From an uncultured Pelagibacteraceae bacterium (lineage in GTDB: Bacteria; Pseudomonadota; Alphaproteobacteria; Pelagibacterales; Pelagibacteraceae), in the NCBI GenBank assembly GCA_902552755.1, contig CACDHV010000002.1, forward strand, positions 1 through 64,000: 64,000 nucleotides of DNA. The letters run 5' to 3'. The notes below the pieces were generated by a model. It had not been told where the DNA came from and did no database searches. It saw only the letters and a list, made by a program, of their open reading frames with translations. The translations under genes were made by a program, and so were the position numbers. Every line of letters starts with the position of its first letter. Position 1 is the stretch's first letter. Shown piece by piece: positions 33,377-44,647 of this stretch.

Positions 33377-34939
33377 TTATTCCAATTCAATAGTACTCGG
33401 TGGCTTAGAAGTAATATCATAAACTACTCTATTAATACCTCTTATATTATTTACAATTTGATTAGATACTGTTTGCATAAAAGATTTATTAAATTGAAAA
33501 AAATCAGCTGTCATTCCATCTTCTGATGTAATTGCCCTTAAAAGACAAAGAAACTCATAAGTTCTATTATCTCCCATAACACCGACGGTTTTTACAGGAA
33601 GTAATGCAGCATAAGCCTGCCAAATCTTGTTATATAGGTTATTTTCTTTTAAAGAATTGATAAAATAATTATCAGCCTCTTTTAAAATGTTGATTTTTTC
33701 TTTAGTTATTATGCCAGGCATTCTTATTGCAAGGCCTGGTCCTGGAAATGGATGTCTAGAAATTATTTCATTACTCAATCCTAGTTCTGATCCTAACTTT
33801 CTAACCTCATCTTTAAAAAGGTATTTAAGTGGTTCTACTAATTGAAGTTTCATTTTTTTTGGCAAACCGCCTACATTATGATGTGATTTAATTTTTGAAG
33901 TTTGACTTCCAGTCACAGATTTACTTTCAATTAAATCGGGATACAAAGTTCCTTGAGCCAAAAATTTTACATTTTTAATTTTATTTGCATATTTTTCAAA
34001 TATTTTAATAAAAAGATTTCCTATTATTTTTCTTTTTTTTTCTGGATCAGATATATTTTTTAATTTTGATAAAAATAAATTTTCAGCATTCACATAAATT
34101 AGATTAATTTTAAATTTCTTTTTGAATGTATTTACAACTTGCTTTTCTTCATTTTTTCTAAGTAGACCAGTATTAACAAAGATGCATGTTAATTTTTTTC
34201 CTATTGCATTTGATAATAATTTAGCGACTACACTACTATCTACACCACCAGATAATGCACAAATAACCTTAGAATTTCCTACACTATTTCTTACTTCATT
34301 TATTAACTTTGTTTTCTGATCTTTTGCTGACCAATTTTTATTTAATTTACAAATAGAAAATAAAAAATTTTTTAGTATTAATTTTCCTTTAATTGTATGA
34401 CTTACCTCTGGGTGAAATTGAATACCAAACATTTTTTTTTCTAAATTTTCAATAATGCACATCTTAGAATTGTTACTTTGTGCAATTATTTTGAAGTTTT
34501 TTGGTAATTTTGTTACTTGATCAGCATGACTCATCCAAACATTATTTTTTCCTTTAGAAAAAAAATTTTTTGTTAACTTACTTTTTTTAATTTCTTTTAC
34601 CTCTGCTAGTCCAAATTCTCTATATTTTGAATTTCTTACACTTCCACCCATTGTTTTTGAAATTATTTGATGTCCAAAACAAATACCTAGTACAGGAGTC
34701 CCTAATTTAAGAAGTTTACTATTAAACTTTACTTTTTTGCTTTCATAAACATTCAATGGGCCGCCAGATAAAACAATACCTTTGATATTTTTTTCAAAAT
34801 TTTGGAACTTTTCTATTTTTTTGTGACTTATAATTTCGCAATAAACTCCCAGTTCCCTTATTTTTCTTGCGATTAATTGTGTAAATTGAGAACCAAAGTC
34901 TACAATAAGTATCTTATTGAGAGTGTCCTCAAGACGCAT
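33377..34939 (-). CDS. guaA: GMP synthase (glutamine-hydrolysing)
   Basis: A 520-residue two-domain enzyme converting XMP to GMP. The glutaminase domain has [31 protein letters not shown], the GICFGHQ nucleophile (C87) and HPEVSHT. The ATP-pyrophosphatase domain has [15 protein letters not shown] near 228 and the dimerisation end ([23 protein letters not shown]). Full length. Its start overlaps the end of an exported TPR-like gene by 11 bases, and guaB lies just beyond, so guanine nucleotide synthesis forms one operon. Confidence 0.96.
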   Translation of the reverse strand: MRLEDTLNKILIVDFGSQFTQLIARKIRELGVYCEIISHKKIEKFQNFEKNIKGIVLSGGPLNVYESKKVKFNSKLLKLGTPVLGICFGHQIISKTMGGSVRNSKYREFGLAEVKEIKKSKLTKNFFSKGKNNVWMSHADQVTKLPKNFKIIAQSNNSKMCIIENLEKKMFGIQFHPEVSHTIKGKLILKNFLFSICKLNKNWSAKDQKTKLINEVRNSVGNSKVICALSGGVDSSVVAKLLSNAIGKKLTCIFVNTGLLRKNEEKQVVNTFKKKFKINLIYVNAENLFLSKLKNISDPEKKRKIIGNLFIKIFEKYANKIKNVKFLAQGTLYPDLIESKSVTGSQTSKIKSHHNVGGLPKKMKLQLVEPLKYLFKDEVRKLGSELGLSNEIISRHPFPGPGLAIRMPGIITKEKINILKEADNYFINSLKENNLYNKIWQAYAALLPVKTVGVMGDNRTYEFLCLLRAITSEDGMTADFFQFNKSFMQTVSNQIVNNIRGINRVVYDITSKPPSTIELE

Positions 34940-35357
34940 CTTTTATCTCAAAATCCTTTAATCGACTTTCTATTGAAGCAATTTTTTCACACATATCTAC
35001 ACAAATTTTTTTAAAATCTTCACTTAATTCATCTGCTTTTGAAAAGTTTGATCTTTCTAACTCCATATCAATTAAAAGGTACATTGCTTCTTCGTTCTTA
35101 GGATCTAAAAGTAAAGTAGTTCTTATATTTTTTTCTTCTTGTTTTTTATCATCTTCAATTTTAAAAATTTTAGCTAAATAAAGGTAAGATAACGAGTCTT
35201 TTGGGTTATAAACTATGTTTCTATGAAATAAAAATTTTGAATCTTCATATTTTTCTTTATCGAATAAATCTTTAGCTTGATTAAAAAAATTATTTTCATT
35301 TGTCTTAGCAACAGTACTAACTAAAAGAAATGTTAAAATTAAAATTAAGTATCTCAT
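34929..35357 (-). CDS. exported small TPR-like protein
   Basis: A 142-residue protein with a signal peptide (residues 1-18, [16 protein letters not shown]). Helical repeats of TPR type follow ([41 protein letters not shown], then [17 protein letters not shown]), and two cysteines near the end ([11 protein letters not shown]). Probably periplasmic; role unknown. It is wedged between guaB and guaA with a two-base gap and an 11-base overlap, so it is co-expressed without an evident functional link. Confidence 0.75.
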   Translation of the reverse strand: MRYLILILTFLLVSTVAKTNENNFFNQAKDLFDKEKYEDSKFLFHRNIVYNPKDSLSYLYLAKIFKIEDDKKQEEKNIRTTLLLDPKNEEAMYLLIDMELERSNFSKADELSEDFKKICVDMCEKIASIESRLKDFEIKDAS

Positions 35358-35359
35358 AA

Positions 35360-36424
35360 TTATTTTTTTATAACATCTATATTATGTACCATACTTTCAT
35401 AAAATCCTGCTTTAGTAATTTTTACAAATTTCGGTTTTTTTCTTAAATCAATTACTTTCTTGGCACCCATGTAGCCCATTGAAGATTTTAAACCTCCAAC
35501 TAAGTTGTAGATTATGTTATCAACTTTACCTTTGTATTTAATATATCCCTCTACACCTTCCGCTACGTATTTTGATGTATCCTTTTGTTTCGTTTGAAAA
35601 TATCTGTCTGCTGAACCTTTATTCATAGCACCAATTGATCCCATACCCCTGAAATATTTATATAATTTTCCATTTTTTTTTATTTTTTTTCCAGGCGCTT
35701 CATCTGTACCTGCAAATAATGAACCTATCATTACTGCATCTGCGCCAGCTGCTAATGCTTTAGCAATATCACCAGAAAATTTTATTCCACCATCAGCAAT
35801 TAACCTTGTTTTACTTTTCCCAATTCCCTTTTTAACATTTAATATCGCACTTAGTTGTGGAACACCTATTCCAGCTACAAGTCTTGTTGTACAAATAGAT
35901 CCTGGACCAATTCCTACTTTTATAATATCAACACCTAATCCTACCAAAAATTTTGCAGCTTCTGCTGTGGCTATATTTCCGGCACAAATTGCTGTTTTCT
36001 TAGGACGTATTTTTTTTATTTTTTTAATTATATCTCCTACTTTTTTGGTATGTCCGTGCGCTGTATCAATTACTATTAAGTCTAAGTTTTCTTTTAATAT
36101 TTTTTGAGCTCTTTTTAATTCTTTATCACTCGCGCCAACTGCAGCACCTACTAGTAATTTTTTTGATTTTACTTTTCTAATTTCTCTAATCTGTTCTTCA
36201 ATATTTAAGTTTCTATGAATTATTCCTAATCCCCCTGATCTTGCCATAGCAATCCCCATTGAAGATTCTGTAACAGTATCCATTGCAGATGACAAAAGTG
36301 GTATTTTCATCTTTAGACTTTCTGTTAAATTTATAGAGGTGCTTACTTCACTAGGTAGAATTGCTGAGTAATTTGGCGCTAAAGTAACATCATCAAATGT
36401 CAAAGCTTCTTTAATAGTTTCCAT
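35360..36424 (-). CDS. guaB: IMP dehydrogenase lacking the CBS domains
   Basis: A 354-residue protein. The catalytic barrel is complete: LTFDDVTLAPNYS at 8-20, LLSSAMDTVTE near 43-53, GSICTTR with the nucleophile C178, an IADGGIKFSGDIAKALAAGADAVMIGS block near 207-234, YRGMGS-like YFRGMGSIGAM near 255-265 and a flap with RYFQ and EGVEG. Residues 87-90 (KSKK) take the place of the roughly 125-residue CBS pair of standard enzymes, in frame and without a stop, so regulation by adenine or guanine nucleotides through CBS is lost. It makes XMP from IMP and heads the guaB-TPR-guaA unit. Confidence 0.93.
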   Translation of the reverse strand: METIKEALTFDDVTLAPNYSAILPSEVSTSINLTESLKMKIPLLSSAMDTVTESSMGIAMARSGGLGIIHRNLNIEEQIREIRKVKSKKLLVGAAVGASDKELKRAQKILKENLDLIVIDTAHGHTKKVGDIIKKIKKIRPKKTAICAGNIATAEAAKFLVGLGVDIIKVGIGPGSICTTRLVAGIGVPQLSAILNVKKGIGKSKTRLIADGGIKFSGDIAKALAAGADAVMIGSLFAGTDEAPGKKIKKNGKLYKYFRGMGSIGAMNKGSADRYFQTKQKDTSKYVAEGVEGYIKYKGKVDNIIYNLVGGLKSSMGYMGAKKVIDLRKKPKFVKITKAGFYESMVHNIDVIKK

Positions 36425-36463
36425 GTCCTTATATAAATGATTCTTGAAAAAATAAAAGGATAA

Positions 36464-37075
36464 CTATTTCAAATTTCTACAAATTATAAAATTTTCTTTA
36501 GAGTCTTTTCTGCTTGAAGGAGGCTTGAAAATATCAACATCTTTAAAAGATTTTTTACCTAATGCGACAATCTCGTTAAAAGATGATCCCATAAAAAGTT
36601 TAGAAATAAAATTTCCTTTTTTATTAAGTAATTCAATGGCAAAATTCATTGCCTCAATACATAATTCTCCTGTAACTAATGAGTCTACACTTTTATTACC
36701 TGTGGTGTTAACTGCCATATCAGAGACTATAAGATCAACTTTCTTACCAAAATAATTTTTGATATTTTTTTTTTGTTGCTCCTCAGTAAAATCCCCTTTT
36801 ATATGTATTAAATTCTTTATTGGTTCAATATCCTTTAAATCAATTGAAATTATTTTAGAGTTACTGAAATTTCTTGATATATACTGAGACCAACTACCCG
36901 GGGCTGCGCCAAGATCTATAACTGAGATATTATTTTTGATTATTTTAAATTTATTGTTTATTTCTTGCAATTTGTATACAGCTCTTGACCTATAACCCTC
37001 TAATTTTGATTTTTTGACGTAAATATCTCTCTTTTGCTTAATGATCCAATTTTTTGAAAATTTATTCTTTTTCAA
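36464..37075 (-). CDS. rlmE: 23S rRNA 2'-O-ribose U2552 methyltransferase
   Basis: A 203-residue FtsJ-type methyltransferase. Seen are GYRSRAVYKLQEIN near 26-39 (catalytic lysine), VIDLGAAPGSWSQY near 53-66 (SAM site), SDMAVNTTGNKSVD near 117-130 (catalytic aspartate) and the SSRKDSKENFIICR end. It starts at TTG, directly adjacent to the glycosyltransferase stop with no gap. Cytosolic, acts on the assembled 50S subunit. Confidence 0.92.
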   Translation of the reverse strand: MKKNKFSKNWIIKQKRDIYVKKSKLEGYRSRAVYKLQEINNKFKIIKNNISVIDLGAAPGSWSQYISRNFSNSKIISIDLKDIEPIKNLIHIKGDFTEEQQKKNIKNYFGKKVDLIVSDMAVNTTGNKSVDSLVTGELCIEAMNFAIELLNKKGNFISKLFMGSSFNEIVALGKKSFKDVDIFKPPSSRKDSKENFIICRNLK

Positions 37076-37975
37076 CTAATTCCCAAATCTTAAAGATTTT
37101 TCAATTATATCTCCATCCAATGTTTTAACTTTGGATATATAATTTTTATTATTTCTTATATTGTCATTATTTTTTCCTGCTAAATGAATAATTCCTATTT
37201 CATGGTTTGGTAAATAAGGTTCAACAAAAGTATTTTGTTTTTTGTCAAATTTAATCGCTTCGATTAAAGTCCAGTTGCAATAAGCAGGTAAAATTTCTAC
37301 GTCTAAATTATCTGAATATATTGTAATATTCATTGCAATTTGTTCTGAACCCCAAATTTTTCCTGAGGATAAAGCTTTTTTTAAATTTTTTTGCCAGATT
37401 TCCCAATGAGGAGCACTTTCTTCTAAGCAAAATAATCCAATATTCAAATGGGGTTTAAGGGCAACTTCTCTTGAAACTTTCTCTGAGAAACCTGATGATT
37501 TAGCGTGTTTATAATTTTGTGATTTTATTCTCGCAAAACTTCCCCATACCCAATCTGCTCTTAAAACTCTTCCGTAAGATCTATCTGCTGATGTTGCTAT
37601 TGCTAATTTTTTATTCTCACAGCCCTGAAAGTAAAGATCGATTGCGTACCAAGAGTTTACCCACGCATCAGCATCTATCCATAAATATTTTTTATATCCT
37701 GGAAAATAATTTGGTAAGAATGCTCTAGATACCTGACTTTTCAACCACTCTCTTCCTTTTATCTTAAAACTTGGAACTTCTATATCCCACTCAGCCTTTT
37801 TGATTTGAAATACTTTTTTTTCTAATATTTTAATTTGTTCACCAGTTAATCCTGCATCCATAATGCAAATATCTACTGTTTTGCTCTGTTCGAATCTATT
37901 AATTGAATCAATTAATTCGTTAAGAAGATTGAAATAATTTGAATCTGCTAATGAGATTATTGTATTTTCCCTCAT
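37076..37975 (-). CDS. putative glycosyltransferase, GT8-like
   Basis: A 299-residue soluble protein of GT-A type. IISLADSNYFNLLNELIDSI is the first strand and helix; YLWIDADAWVN near 117-127 gives the DxD metal site, and HLNIGLFCLEESAPHWEIW follows near 195. A later IIHLAGKN histidine segment near 265-273 matches the third metal ligand of GT8-like enzymes. No signal peptide. It sits between pssA and rlmE on the minus strand in a core-gene block. Acceptor and donor sugars unknown. Confidence 0.7.
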   Translation of the reverse strand: MRENTIISLADSNYFNLLNELIDSINRFEQSKTVDICIMDAGLTGEQIKILEKKVFQIKKAEWDIEVPSFKIKGREWLKSQVSRAFLPNYFPGYKKYLWIDADAWVNSWYAIDLYFQGCENKKLAIATSADRSYGRVLRADWVWGSFARIKSQNYKHAKSSGFSEKVSREVALKPHLNIGLFCLEESAPHWEIWQKNLKKALSSGKIWGSEQIAMNITIYSDNLDVEILPAYCNWTLIEAIKFDKKQNTFVEPYLPNHEIGIIHLAGKNNDNIRNNKNYISKVKTLDGDIIEKSLRFGN

Positions 37976-37978
37976 TTA

Positions 37979-38776
37979 TTATAACACATCTTCATGATGA
38001 TCAGTGTCATTTGCGATGGCTTTAGCATTTTTTTTAATAATAAGATAATGCATTGAACTTATTGGAACCATTAACAAATAAATTACACCTGAAATAATAA
38101 TAGCATTAAATGTATAAACAAGAATTAAGCCAAAATATAAGATTATTCCAAATAGCAAAAATATTGATGTACTTCTTGGGACAACTATTCTTTTAAAAGA
38201 ATAGGTTGGTATTTTGCTTATTAATAATATTGAAACAATTATAAACATAACAGGTACTATAATTTGGTAATTTAAGTTTAAAAACTGAAATTCACTAACA
38301 CTTAATATTAAAGGCATTAAAACTAGAACTCCACCTGCGGGAGAAGGAATACCTTCAAAAAAATTATCTTTCCAAGAACTCTCTTCGTTTGATGAAACAT
38401 TAAACCTTGCAAGTCTAAGAGCAACACAAACAATATAAATTAACGCAATTAACCAACCTGCTCTTCCTGTTTCAGATAACGCCCAAAAATACATTATAAA
38501 AGCTGGGGCAACACCAAAACTTATAACATCAGTAAGAGAGTCTAGCTCTTTTCCAACTTTAGAAGTTCCTTTAATTAACCTTGCAATTCTACCGTCTAAT
38601 CCATCAATAATCGCTGCAATTATAACTGCAATAATTGATAGTTCAAATTTACCATCAAATGCAAACTTAATTGAAGTCAATCCAATACATACTCCAACAA
38701 GTGTCAAAATATTTGGTAAAATAACTCTTGTTTTTTTACTCGAAACTAATTTAATATTTTTATTTTGAGGCTCCAT
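37979..38776 (-). CDS. pssA: CDP-diacylglycerol--serine O-phosphatidyltransferase
   Basis: About 265 residues from ATG 38776; a TTG at 38794 overlapping psd is also possible. It has eight or so hydrophobic segments and the CDP-alcohol phosphotransferase motif IDGLDGRIARL..SKVGKELDSLTD near residues 56-80, with all expected glycine and aspartate residues. It makes phosphatidylserine in the inner membrane from CDP-diacylglycerol and serine. It follows psd with four bases between stop and ATG. Confidence 0.93.
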   Translation of the reverse strand: MEPQNKNIKLVSSKKTRVILPNILTLVGVCIGLTSIKFAFDGKFELSIIAVIIAAIIDGLDGRIARLIKGTSKVGKELDSLTDVISFGVAPAFIMYFWALSETGRAGWLIALIYIVCVALRLARFNVSSNEESSWKDNFFEGIPSPAGGVLVLMPLILSVSEFQFLNLNYQIIVPVMFIIVSILLISKIPTYSFKRIVVPRSTSIFLLFGIILYFGLILVYTFNAIIISGVIYLLMVPISSMHYLIIKKNAKAIANDTDHHEDVL

Positions 38777-38780
38777 TAAC

Positions 38781-39425
38781 TTATTTTTTTGCAATTAAAG
38801 TTTCGCCAGCTATAGTTTTTTGTTCAACTTTTACTAAAGGAGTATAATTTTCAAAATACATATCAGCTCTACTTCCAAATCTGATCATTCCTATTCTTGA
38901 ACCTTGTTCTACAAGCTCATCTTTAGAAACCTCTGTTACAATCCGTCTTGCAACAAGTCCTGCTATTTGAACAACAATTATATCTTCTCCATCAGAATTT
39001 TTTATTTTATAATAATTTCTCTCATTATCTTCACTTGCCTTATCTAAAGATGCATTAAAAAACTTTCCTGGTTTATAAAGTATCTCAGATATTGCTCCGG
39101 AACATGGAGATCTGTTTACATGGCAATCAAATACATCCATAAAAATACTTATTTTTTTCATTTGTTTATTTTCTAAACCTAATTCTTTTGGACCGTTAGT
39201 ATCCATTACTTGTAATACAACTCCATCAGCTGGACTTGTAAGATAATTGTCGTCGCCAATAGAAATTCTTTCAGGATCCCTAAAAAAATAATAGCACCAA
39301 ATGGTTAATACCAACCCAATAAACCCAAGAAATCCATTTATGAAATAAAGAATTATAGTTGCGATTGCAAAAATAATAATAAATTTGTAACCTTCATTGT
39401 GTATTTTTGGAAATATTTTACTCAT
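38781..39425 (-). CDS. psd: phosphatidylserine decarboxylase proenzyme
   Basis: A 214-residue short-type Psd that decarboxylates phosphatidylserine to phosphatidylethanolamine. Two N-terminal hydrophobic helices (18-45) are followed by YYFFRDPER, SPADGVV near 64 and FMDVFDCHVNRSPC near 92-105. RFGSRADMYF near 183-192 contains the Gly-Ser self-cleavage site that creates the pyruvoyl group. With pssA it supplies PE. Its start is divergent from icd across a 78-base promoter region. Confidence 0.94.
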   Translation of the reverse strand: MSKIFPKIHNEGYKFIIIFAIATIILYFINGFLGFIGLVLTIWCYYFFRDPERISIGDDNYLTSPADGVVLQVMDTNGPKELGLENKQMKKISIFMDVFDCHVNRSPCSGAISEILYKPGKFFNASLDKASEDNERNYYKIKNSDGEDIIVVQIAGLVARRIVTEVSKDELVEQGSRIGMIRFGSRADMYFENYTPLVKVEQKTIAGETLIAKK

Positions 39426-39438
39426 GACAAACCTATAA

Positions 39439-39466
39439 TTGATAATTTTGGATTAATATGTATACA
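39439..39466 (+). promoter_or_regulatory. promoter of isocitrate dehydrogenase
   Basis: TTGATA, 16 bases, TATACA with a TG one base ahead of the -10 hexamer (ATATG-TATACA). Transcription should start near 39473, about 30 bases before the icd ATG. Confidence 0.55.
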
Positions 39467-39503
39467 AAAAGAATAAATTCAACTATTAAGATATATCGAA
39501 AAA

Positions 39504-40718
39504 ATGAGTAAAATTAAGGTTAAAAACCCCATTGTAGAGTTAGATGGCGATGAAATGACCAGAGTTATATGGGACTTCATAAAAAATAAGCTCGTTTTAA
39601 CTTACCTTGATCTCAAAATTGAGTACTACGATTTGGGAATGGAAAGTAGAGACAAAACAGAAGATAAAATTACAATTGAATGTGCTAATGCAATTAAAAG
39701 AAATGGTGTAGGGATTAAATGTGCAACAATCACACCCGATGAAGCTAGAGTAAGGGAATTTAATCTTAAAAAAATGTGGAGATCTCCAAATGGTACAATA
39801 AGGAATATTATTGGAGGAACTGTTTTTAGAGAACCAATAATTTGTAAAAATATTCCAAAACTAGTGCCCTCATGGACAGATCCATTGATCATAGGTAGAC
39901 ATGCTTTTGGTGATCAATACAGAGCAACAGACTTTACAGTACCCGGTAAAGGTAAGTTAGAAATCAAATGGACTGCTGAAGATGGTTCTGATGAAAGAAA
40001 GTATGAAGTCTTCAATTTCCCAGGTCCTGGTATTGCATTATCAATGTATAATTTGGACAAATCAATAGAGGACTTTGCAAGATCTTGCTTTAACTATGGA
40101 TTAATTAAAAAATGGCCAGTTTACCTTTCTACTAAAAATACAATTTTAAAAAGATACGACGGAAGATTTAAAGATATTTTTGAAGAAGTTTTTGAAAAGG
40201 AATTTAAGGATAGATTTGATCAAAATAAAATTACCTACGAACATAGATTGATAGATGACATGGTAGCATGCGCAATGAAATGGCATGGTAAATATATTTG
40301 GGCGTGCAAAAACTATGATGGTGACGTACAATCAGATACAGTTGCTCAAGGATATGGATCTTTAGGTTTAATGACAAGTGTCTTGCTTGCTCCAGATGGC
40401 AAAACAATGGAAGCTGAAGCTGCACATGGAACAGTAACAAGACATTTTAGAATGCATCAACAAGGTAAAGAAACCTCAACAAATCCTATTGCATCTATTT
40501 TTGCATGGACAAGAGGTTTGGCTCATAGAGGAAAATTAGATGGAAATGAGGAATTAATAAAGTTTGCAGAAACACTAGAAAAAGTATGTGTTGATTGTGT
40601 TGAAGAAGGCTCAATGACTAAGGACTTAGCTATTTTGATAGGACCTTCAACAAAGTATTTAACAACTAATCAATTTTTAGATACTTTAGATGGTAAGTTG
40701 AGACAAAAACTAAATTAA
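39504..40718 (+). CDS. icd: NADP-dependent isocitrate dehydrogenase (eukaryotic-type)
   Basis: A 404-residue homodimeric IDH of the class shared with eukaryotes. It converts isocitrate to 2-oxoglutarate and CO2 in the TCA cycle. Seen are [17 protein letters not shown] at 8-24, [12 protein letters not shown] near 73-84, [22 protein letters not shown] near 91-112 (substrate serine and arginines), [11 protein letters not shown] near 250-260 (metal aspartates), [22 protein letters not shown] near 272-293 and [12 protein letters not shown] near 307-318 (NADP-binding). Full length. Its 3' end overlaps the convergent alaS end by nine bases. Confidence 0.96.
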   Translation: MSKIKVKNPIVELDGDEMTRVIWDFIKNKLVLTYLDLKIEYYDLGMESRDKTEDKITIECANAIKRNGVGIKCATITPDEARVREFNLKKMWRSPNGTIRNIIGGTVFREPIICKNIPKLVPSWTDPLIIGRHAFGDQYRATDFTVPGKGKLEIKWTAEDGSDERKYEVFNFPGPGIALSMYNLDKSIEDFARSCFNYGLIKKWPVYLSTKNTILKRYDGRFKDIFEEVFEKEFKDRFDQNKITYEHRLIDDMVACAMKWHGKYIWACKNYDGDVQSDTVAQGYGSLGLMTSVLLAPDGKTMEAEAAHGTVTRHFRMHQQGKETSTNPIASIFAWTRGLAHRGKLDGNEELIKFAETLEKVCVDCVEEGSMTKDLAILIGPSTKYLTTNQFLDTLDGKLRQKLN

Positions 40719-43373
40719 AGTTTTAATTTTTTCAAAAGCCTCATCAATTTTATCTTTAAATTGGCCTCCTGCTTGTGCAAAATCTTTTCTACCACCACCA
40801 CCTTTTCCACCAATAATTTCAGATCCTGTTTTAGCAAATGTGACTGCATCATATTTATCTGTAAGCTCATCTGTTATCCCAACTGCAAGACCAACTTTGT
40901 CTTCTAGACTAGCAAAAACTATTACAATTCCTGTTTTTAACTCTTTTTTTCCGGCATCAACCAATTTTCTTAGCTCTTTAGGTGGAAGATCATCAACTTT
41001 TTGAAATCTTACACTTATATTATTAATTTTAACATCTTGAATTATATTTTTTAAATTATTTTCTAAAATTGAACTAAATTTTAATTGCTCTAGTTGTTTT
41101 GATAATTCTTTAATTAAAATCTTATTATCTTCATTTTCTATATTTGGTTTGCCACCTAATTTAATTATCTGTTTTGATAAGTCATTAATCATTTCTTCAT
41201 CTTTTTGTGCGGATAAGTCAGATAATTTTTCTTTATTTTGTAAGAAACTATTTAATTGATTTTCTCTAAGTGCTTCTACTCTTCTCACACCTGCTGCAAT
41301 TGATGATTGGCTAATAATTTTGAATTTTCCAATGTCACCAGTGTTTCGTACATGTGTACCTCCACACAATTCAGTGGAAAAATACCTTTCTTTCTCATCT
41401 CCCATAGATAATACTCTAACCTCTTCTCCATATTTTTCTCCAAAGAGTGCCAGGGCTCCATTATCTACTGCTTCTTTAGGAGTCATGATCCTTGTTTTAA
41501 CTTCTGATTTTTTTTGTACCATTGAATTAACGTGATTTTCTATTTTTTCTATTTCCTGGTCTGAAATTGGTTTCATATGGCTAAAATCAAATCTTAATCT
41601 ATCTGGTGCTACTAATGATCCTTTTTGTGTAACATGAGTACCTAATACTCTTCTTAAAGACTCATGCAAAAGGTGTGTTGCTGAGTGATAAGCTCTTATA
41701 TTATTACGTCTATCAATATCAATTTTCATCTCAACATTGTCTTTGATTTTTATACTTCCTGATTTAACTTTGCCGTAATGTACAAATAGATCACCTAATT
41801 TTTTTTGGACATCTGTGATCTCGAACTTAAAGTCTCCAGATATTATTTCACCAGTATCTCCTACCTGTCCTCCAGACTCTCCATAAAAAGGAGTTTGATT
41901 TAAAATAACAATTCCTTCATCGTTTTTATTCAATTCATTTACCTCTTTGTTGTCTTTTAGTAATGATAAAATAATACCTTCTGCTTGATCAGTCTCATAT
42001 CCTAGGAATTCTGAAGGACCTAATCTATCTTTTATCGAAAACCAAATATCATCTACCGCACTGTCACCTGAACCTTTCCAATTTTTCTTAGCAAGTTCTT
42101 TACTTTCTTTCATTAAACTTTGAAATTTATGGTTGTCTATTGTTAACGATTTATTTTTTAAGATGTCTTGTGTCAGGTCTAATGGAAAACCATAAGTATC
42201 ATAGAGTTTAAAAGCTACTTCTCCAGGTAATATCTTGTCTATTTTAGTCATTTCCTCATTTAATATTTTAATACCTCTGTCTAAAAGAATTAAAAATTTT
42301 TCTTCTTCCATTCTTAATGTTTCTTTAATTAAAGACTCAGCTCTTTCTATTTCTGAGTAATTACCTTTCATCTCATCTTTTAAAGTTTTAAAAATATTAT
42401 AAAAAATTGGCTCTTTAGAACCAAGCAAGTGGGAATGCCTCATTCCTCTTCTCATAATTCTTCTTAGTACATAACCTCTTCCTTCATTTGATGGCAAAAC
42501 TCCCTCAGCAATTAAAAATGAACTTGCTCGTAAGTGATCTGCTATTACTCTAAAACTTGCTAAATTATCGTTATTTGGTTCGACTTTTAAAATTTCTGCA
42601 GCAGAGTTTATTATTTTTTTAAAATGATCTGTTTCGTAGTTGTCGTGAGTTCCTTGAAGCAATGCAGCAATTCTCTCTAAGCCCATTCCAGTATCAACTG
42701 ATGGTTTTGGTAGATTAATACGCTTATCTTTTGAAATTTGCTCATACTGCATAAAGACTAAATTCCAAATTTCTATAAATCTATCACCATCCTCATTTTT
42801 TGTTCCTGGCAATCCACCTTCTAAGTGGTCTCCATGATCATAAAATATTTCTGAACAAGGTCCACAAGGTCCAGTTTCACCCATAGACCAAAAATTATCA
42901 GATGTTGCTATCCTTATGATTTTATCTTCACTTAACCCAGCAATTTTTTTCCAGTAATTAAAGGCTTCGTCATCGTCGTGGTAGACTGTTACATAAAGCC
43001 TATTCTTATCTAAACCAAATTCTTTTGTTATTAAATTCCACGCAAGTTCAATAGCTCTTTCTTTAAAATAATCACCAAAAGAAAAGTTTCCCAACATTTC
43101 AAAAAACGTATGGTGCCTTGGAGTATAGCCAACATTTTCAAGATCGTTATGCTTGCCTCCTGCTCTTACACATTTTTGAGATGTTGTAGCTCTTTGATAG
43201 TCTCTCTTTTCCAGTCCAGTAAACACATTTTTAAATTGGACCATTCCAGAATTGGCAAACATCAATGTTGGGTCATTATTCGGGACTAAATTGCTAGACT
43301 CAACTATTTTATGATCATTTTTTTCAAAATAATCCAAAAATGCTGACCTAATTTCATTTAATGTTTTAGCCAT
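40710..43373 (-). CDS. alaS: alanyl-tRNA synthetase
   Basis: An 887-residue full-length AlaRS. The class II catalytic core includes [23 protein letters not shown] at the start, [14 protein letters not shown] near 34-47, [15 protein letters not shown] near 63-77 and a [17 protein letters not shown] segment near 84-100. The editing domain has [12 protein letters not shown] near 573-584 and CGGTHV near 675-680. The C-terminal DHHA1-type domain ends with [16 protein letters not shown]. Charges tRNA-Ala. Convergent with icd, with a nine-base overlap of coding sequence. Confidence 0.97.
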   Translation of the reverse strand: MAKTLNEIRSAFLDYFEKNDHKIVESSNLVPNNDPTLMFANSGMVQFKNVFTGLEKRDYQRATTSQKCVRAGGKHNDLENVGYTPRHHTFFEMLGNFSFGDYFKERAIELAWNLITKEFGLDKNRLYVTVYHDDDEAFNYWKKIAGLSEDKIIRIATSDNFWSMGETGPCGPCSEIFYDHGDHLEGGLPGTKNEDGDRFIEIWNLVFMQYEQISKDKRINLPKPSVDTGMGLERIAALLQGTHDNYETDHFKKIINSAAEILKVEPNNDNLASFRVIADHLRASSFLIAEGVLPSNEGRGYVLRRIMRRGMRHSHLLGSKEPIFYNIFKTLKDEMKGNYSEIERAESLIKETLRMEEEKFLILLDRGIKILNEEMTKIDKILPGEVAFKLYDTYGFPLDLTQDILKNKSLTIDNHKFQSLMKESKELAKKNWKGSGDSAVDDIWFSIKDRLGPSEFLGYETDQAEGIILSLLKDNKEVNELNKNDEGIVILNQTPFYGESGGQVGDTGEIISGDFKFEITDVQKKLGDLFVHYGKVKSGSIKIKDNVEMKIDIDRRNNIRAYHSATHLLHESLRRVLGTHVTQKGSLVAPDRLRFDFSHMKPISDQEIEKIENHVNSMVQKKSEVKTRIMTPKEAVDNGALALFGEKYGEEVRVLSMGDEKERYFSTELCGGTHVRNTGDIGKFKIISQSSIAAGVRRVEALRENQLNSFLQNKEKLSDLSAQKDEEMINDLSKQIIKLGGKPNIENEDNKILIKELSKQLEQLKFSSILENNLKNIIQDVKINNISVRFQKVDDLPPKELRKLVDAGKKELKTGIVIVFASLEDKVGLAVGITDELTDKYDAVTFAKTGSEIIGGKGGGGRKDFAQAGGQFKDKIDEAFEKIKTLI

Positions 43374-43422
43374 ATTTATCTAAAATACAGCATTTTTATA
43401 TGATGTCTACACCTCTGAAGGG

Positions 43423-43452
43423 AAAAAAGGCGCCCAATAGAGCGCCTTTTTT
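43423..43452 (-). terminator. recA terminator
   Basis: An 11-bp stem (AAAAAAGGCGC with GCGCCTTTTTT) with an 8-base loop, 20 bases after the recA stop, with U-rich ends in both directions. It separates recA from the alaS promoter area. Confidence 0.85.
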
Positions 43453-43472
43453 TAATAACTAAAAGTTATCTG

Positions 43473-44597
43473 CTAATTCTTTTTAGTAGGAACCTCTTCC
43501 TCTTTCTTCTGTGCTTCAAGCTTTTCTTCGCTTAAAGGATTGCCCTCAATCTTTTTTGAAATAACACCAGCTTTTTCTCTGATAGCCATTTCAATTTCAG
43601 CAGCAGCTTTTGGATTTTGTTCAAGGTAAAGTTTAGCATTCTCTCTACCTTGACCAATTTTTTCACCTTTGTAAGCGTACCAAGCTCCAGATTTTTCAAC
43701 AATCTCGGCTTTGGCACCAAGGTCGATTAGTTCCCCTACTTTACTAATTCCTTTTCCATACATTAAGTCAAACTCAACAACTTTAAATGGTGGTGCAACT
43801 TTATTTTTAACAACTTTTACTCTTGTTGTGTTTCCAACAATTTGCTCTTTATCTTTTATTGCTCCAATTCTTCTAATATCCATTCTCACCGAGGAATAAA
43901 ATTTTAAAGAATTACCTCCAGAAGTTGTTTCTGGACTTCCAAACATTACACCAATTTTCATTCTAATTTGGTTAATAAATATAACCATTGTATTAGTTCT
44001 TGAAATTGATCCTGTTAATTTTCTAAGAGCTTGAGACATTAGTCTTGCTTGAAGACCAACATGGTGATCTCCCATATCTCCTTCAATTTCTGCTCTTGGA
44101 GTTAATGCTGCAACTGAGTCGACTACTAAAACTGACATTGAGCCAGATTTGATTAAAGTGTCAGTTATTTCTAATGCCTGCTCACCCGTATCTGGTTGAG
44201 AAATAAGTAACTCCTCAGTATTAACACCTAATTTCTTAGCATAAACTGGGTCCAATGCATGTTCTGCATCAACAAATCCACAAATACCTCCTGCTTTTTG
44301 CGCTTCAGCAACAACTTGCAATGCTAATGTAGTTTTACCAGATGACTCTGGTCCATAAATTTCAATAATTCTGCCTTTTGGTAATCCACCTATTCCAAGT
44401 GCCAAGTCTAAACTTAAAGATCCAGTGGAAATGGACTCAATATCCATTGCTTTTTGTTCTCCAAGCTTCATCACAGAGCCTTTTCCAAAGCTATCTGTTA
44501 TCTGGCTGATTGCAGCATCTAGTGCTTTATTTTTTTCTTTATCTTCCAATTCTTTATCTTTTGTGGTTTTAACCACTTTTAGGTTATTTTTAGTCAT
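43473..44597 (-). CDS. recA: recombinase RecA
   Basis: A 374-residue protein. Start chosen at the second ATG (44597), which has a GAGG site seven bases before it; the ATG at 44618 adds seven residues and lacks such a site. The core is complete: [18 protein letters not shown], the Walker [47 protein letters not shown] (Walker B and loop 1), [30 protein letters not shown] (loop 2) and a lysine/glutamate-rich C-terminal tail. It drives homologous recombination and LexA/UmuD self-cleavage. A near-consensus SOS box lies about 50 bases upstream. Confidence 0.97.
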   Translation of the reverse strand: MTKNNLKVVKTTKDKELEDKEKNKALDAAISQITDSFGKGSVMKLGEQKAMDIESISTGSLSLDLALGIGGLPKGRIIEIYGPESSGKTTLALQVVAEAQKAGGICGFVDAEHALDPVYAKKLGVNTEELLISQPDTGEQALEITDTLIKSGSMSVLVVDSVAALTPRAEIEGDMGDHHVGLQARLMSQALRKLTGSISRTNTMVIFINQIRMKIGVMFGSPETTSGGNSLKFYSSVRMDIRRIGAIKDKEQIVGNTTRVKVVKNKVAPPFKVVEFDLMYGKGISKVGELIDLGAKAEIVEKSGAWYAYKGEKIGQGRENAKLYLEQNPKAAAEIEMAIREKAGVISKKIEGNPLSEEKLEAQKKEEEVPTKKN

Positions 44598-44647
44598 TTT
44601 TTGCCTCGTTTTTTTCATTTATTAACATTCGAATCATGAAAATAAAT

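Noticed and set aside
35360..36424. Short guaB taken as a frameshifted or truncated pseudogene
   Set aside because: The deletion is in frame, removes exactly the CBS pair, and both halves of the barrel are intact.
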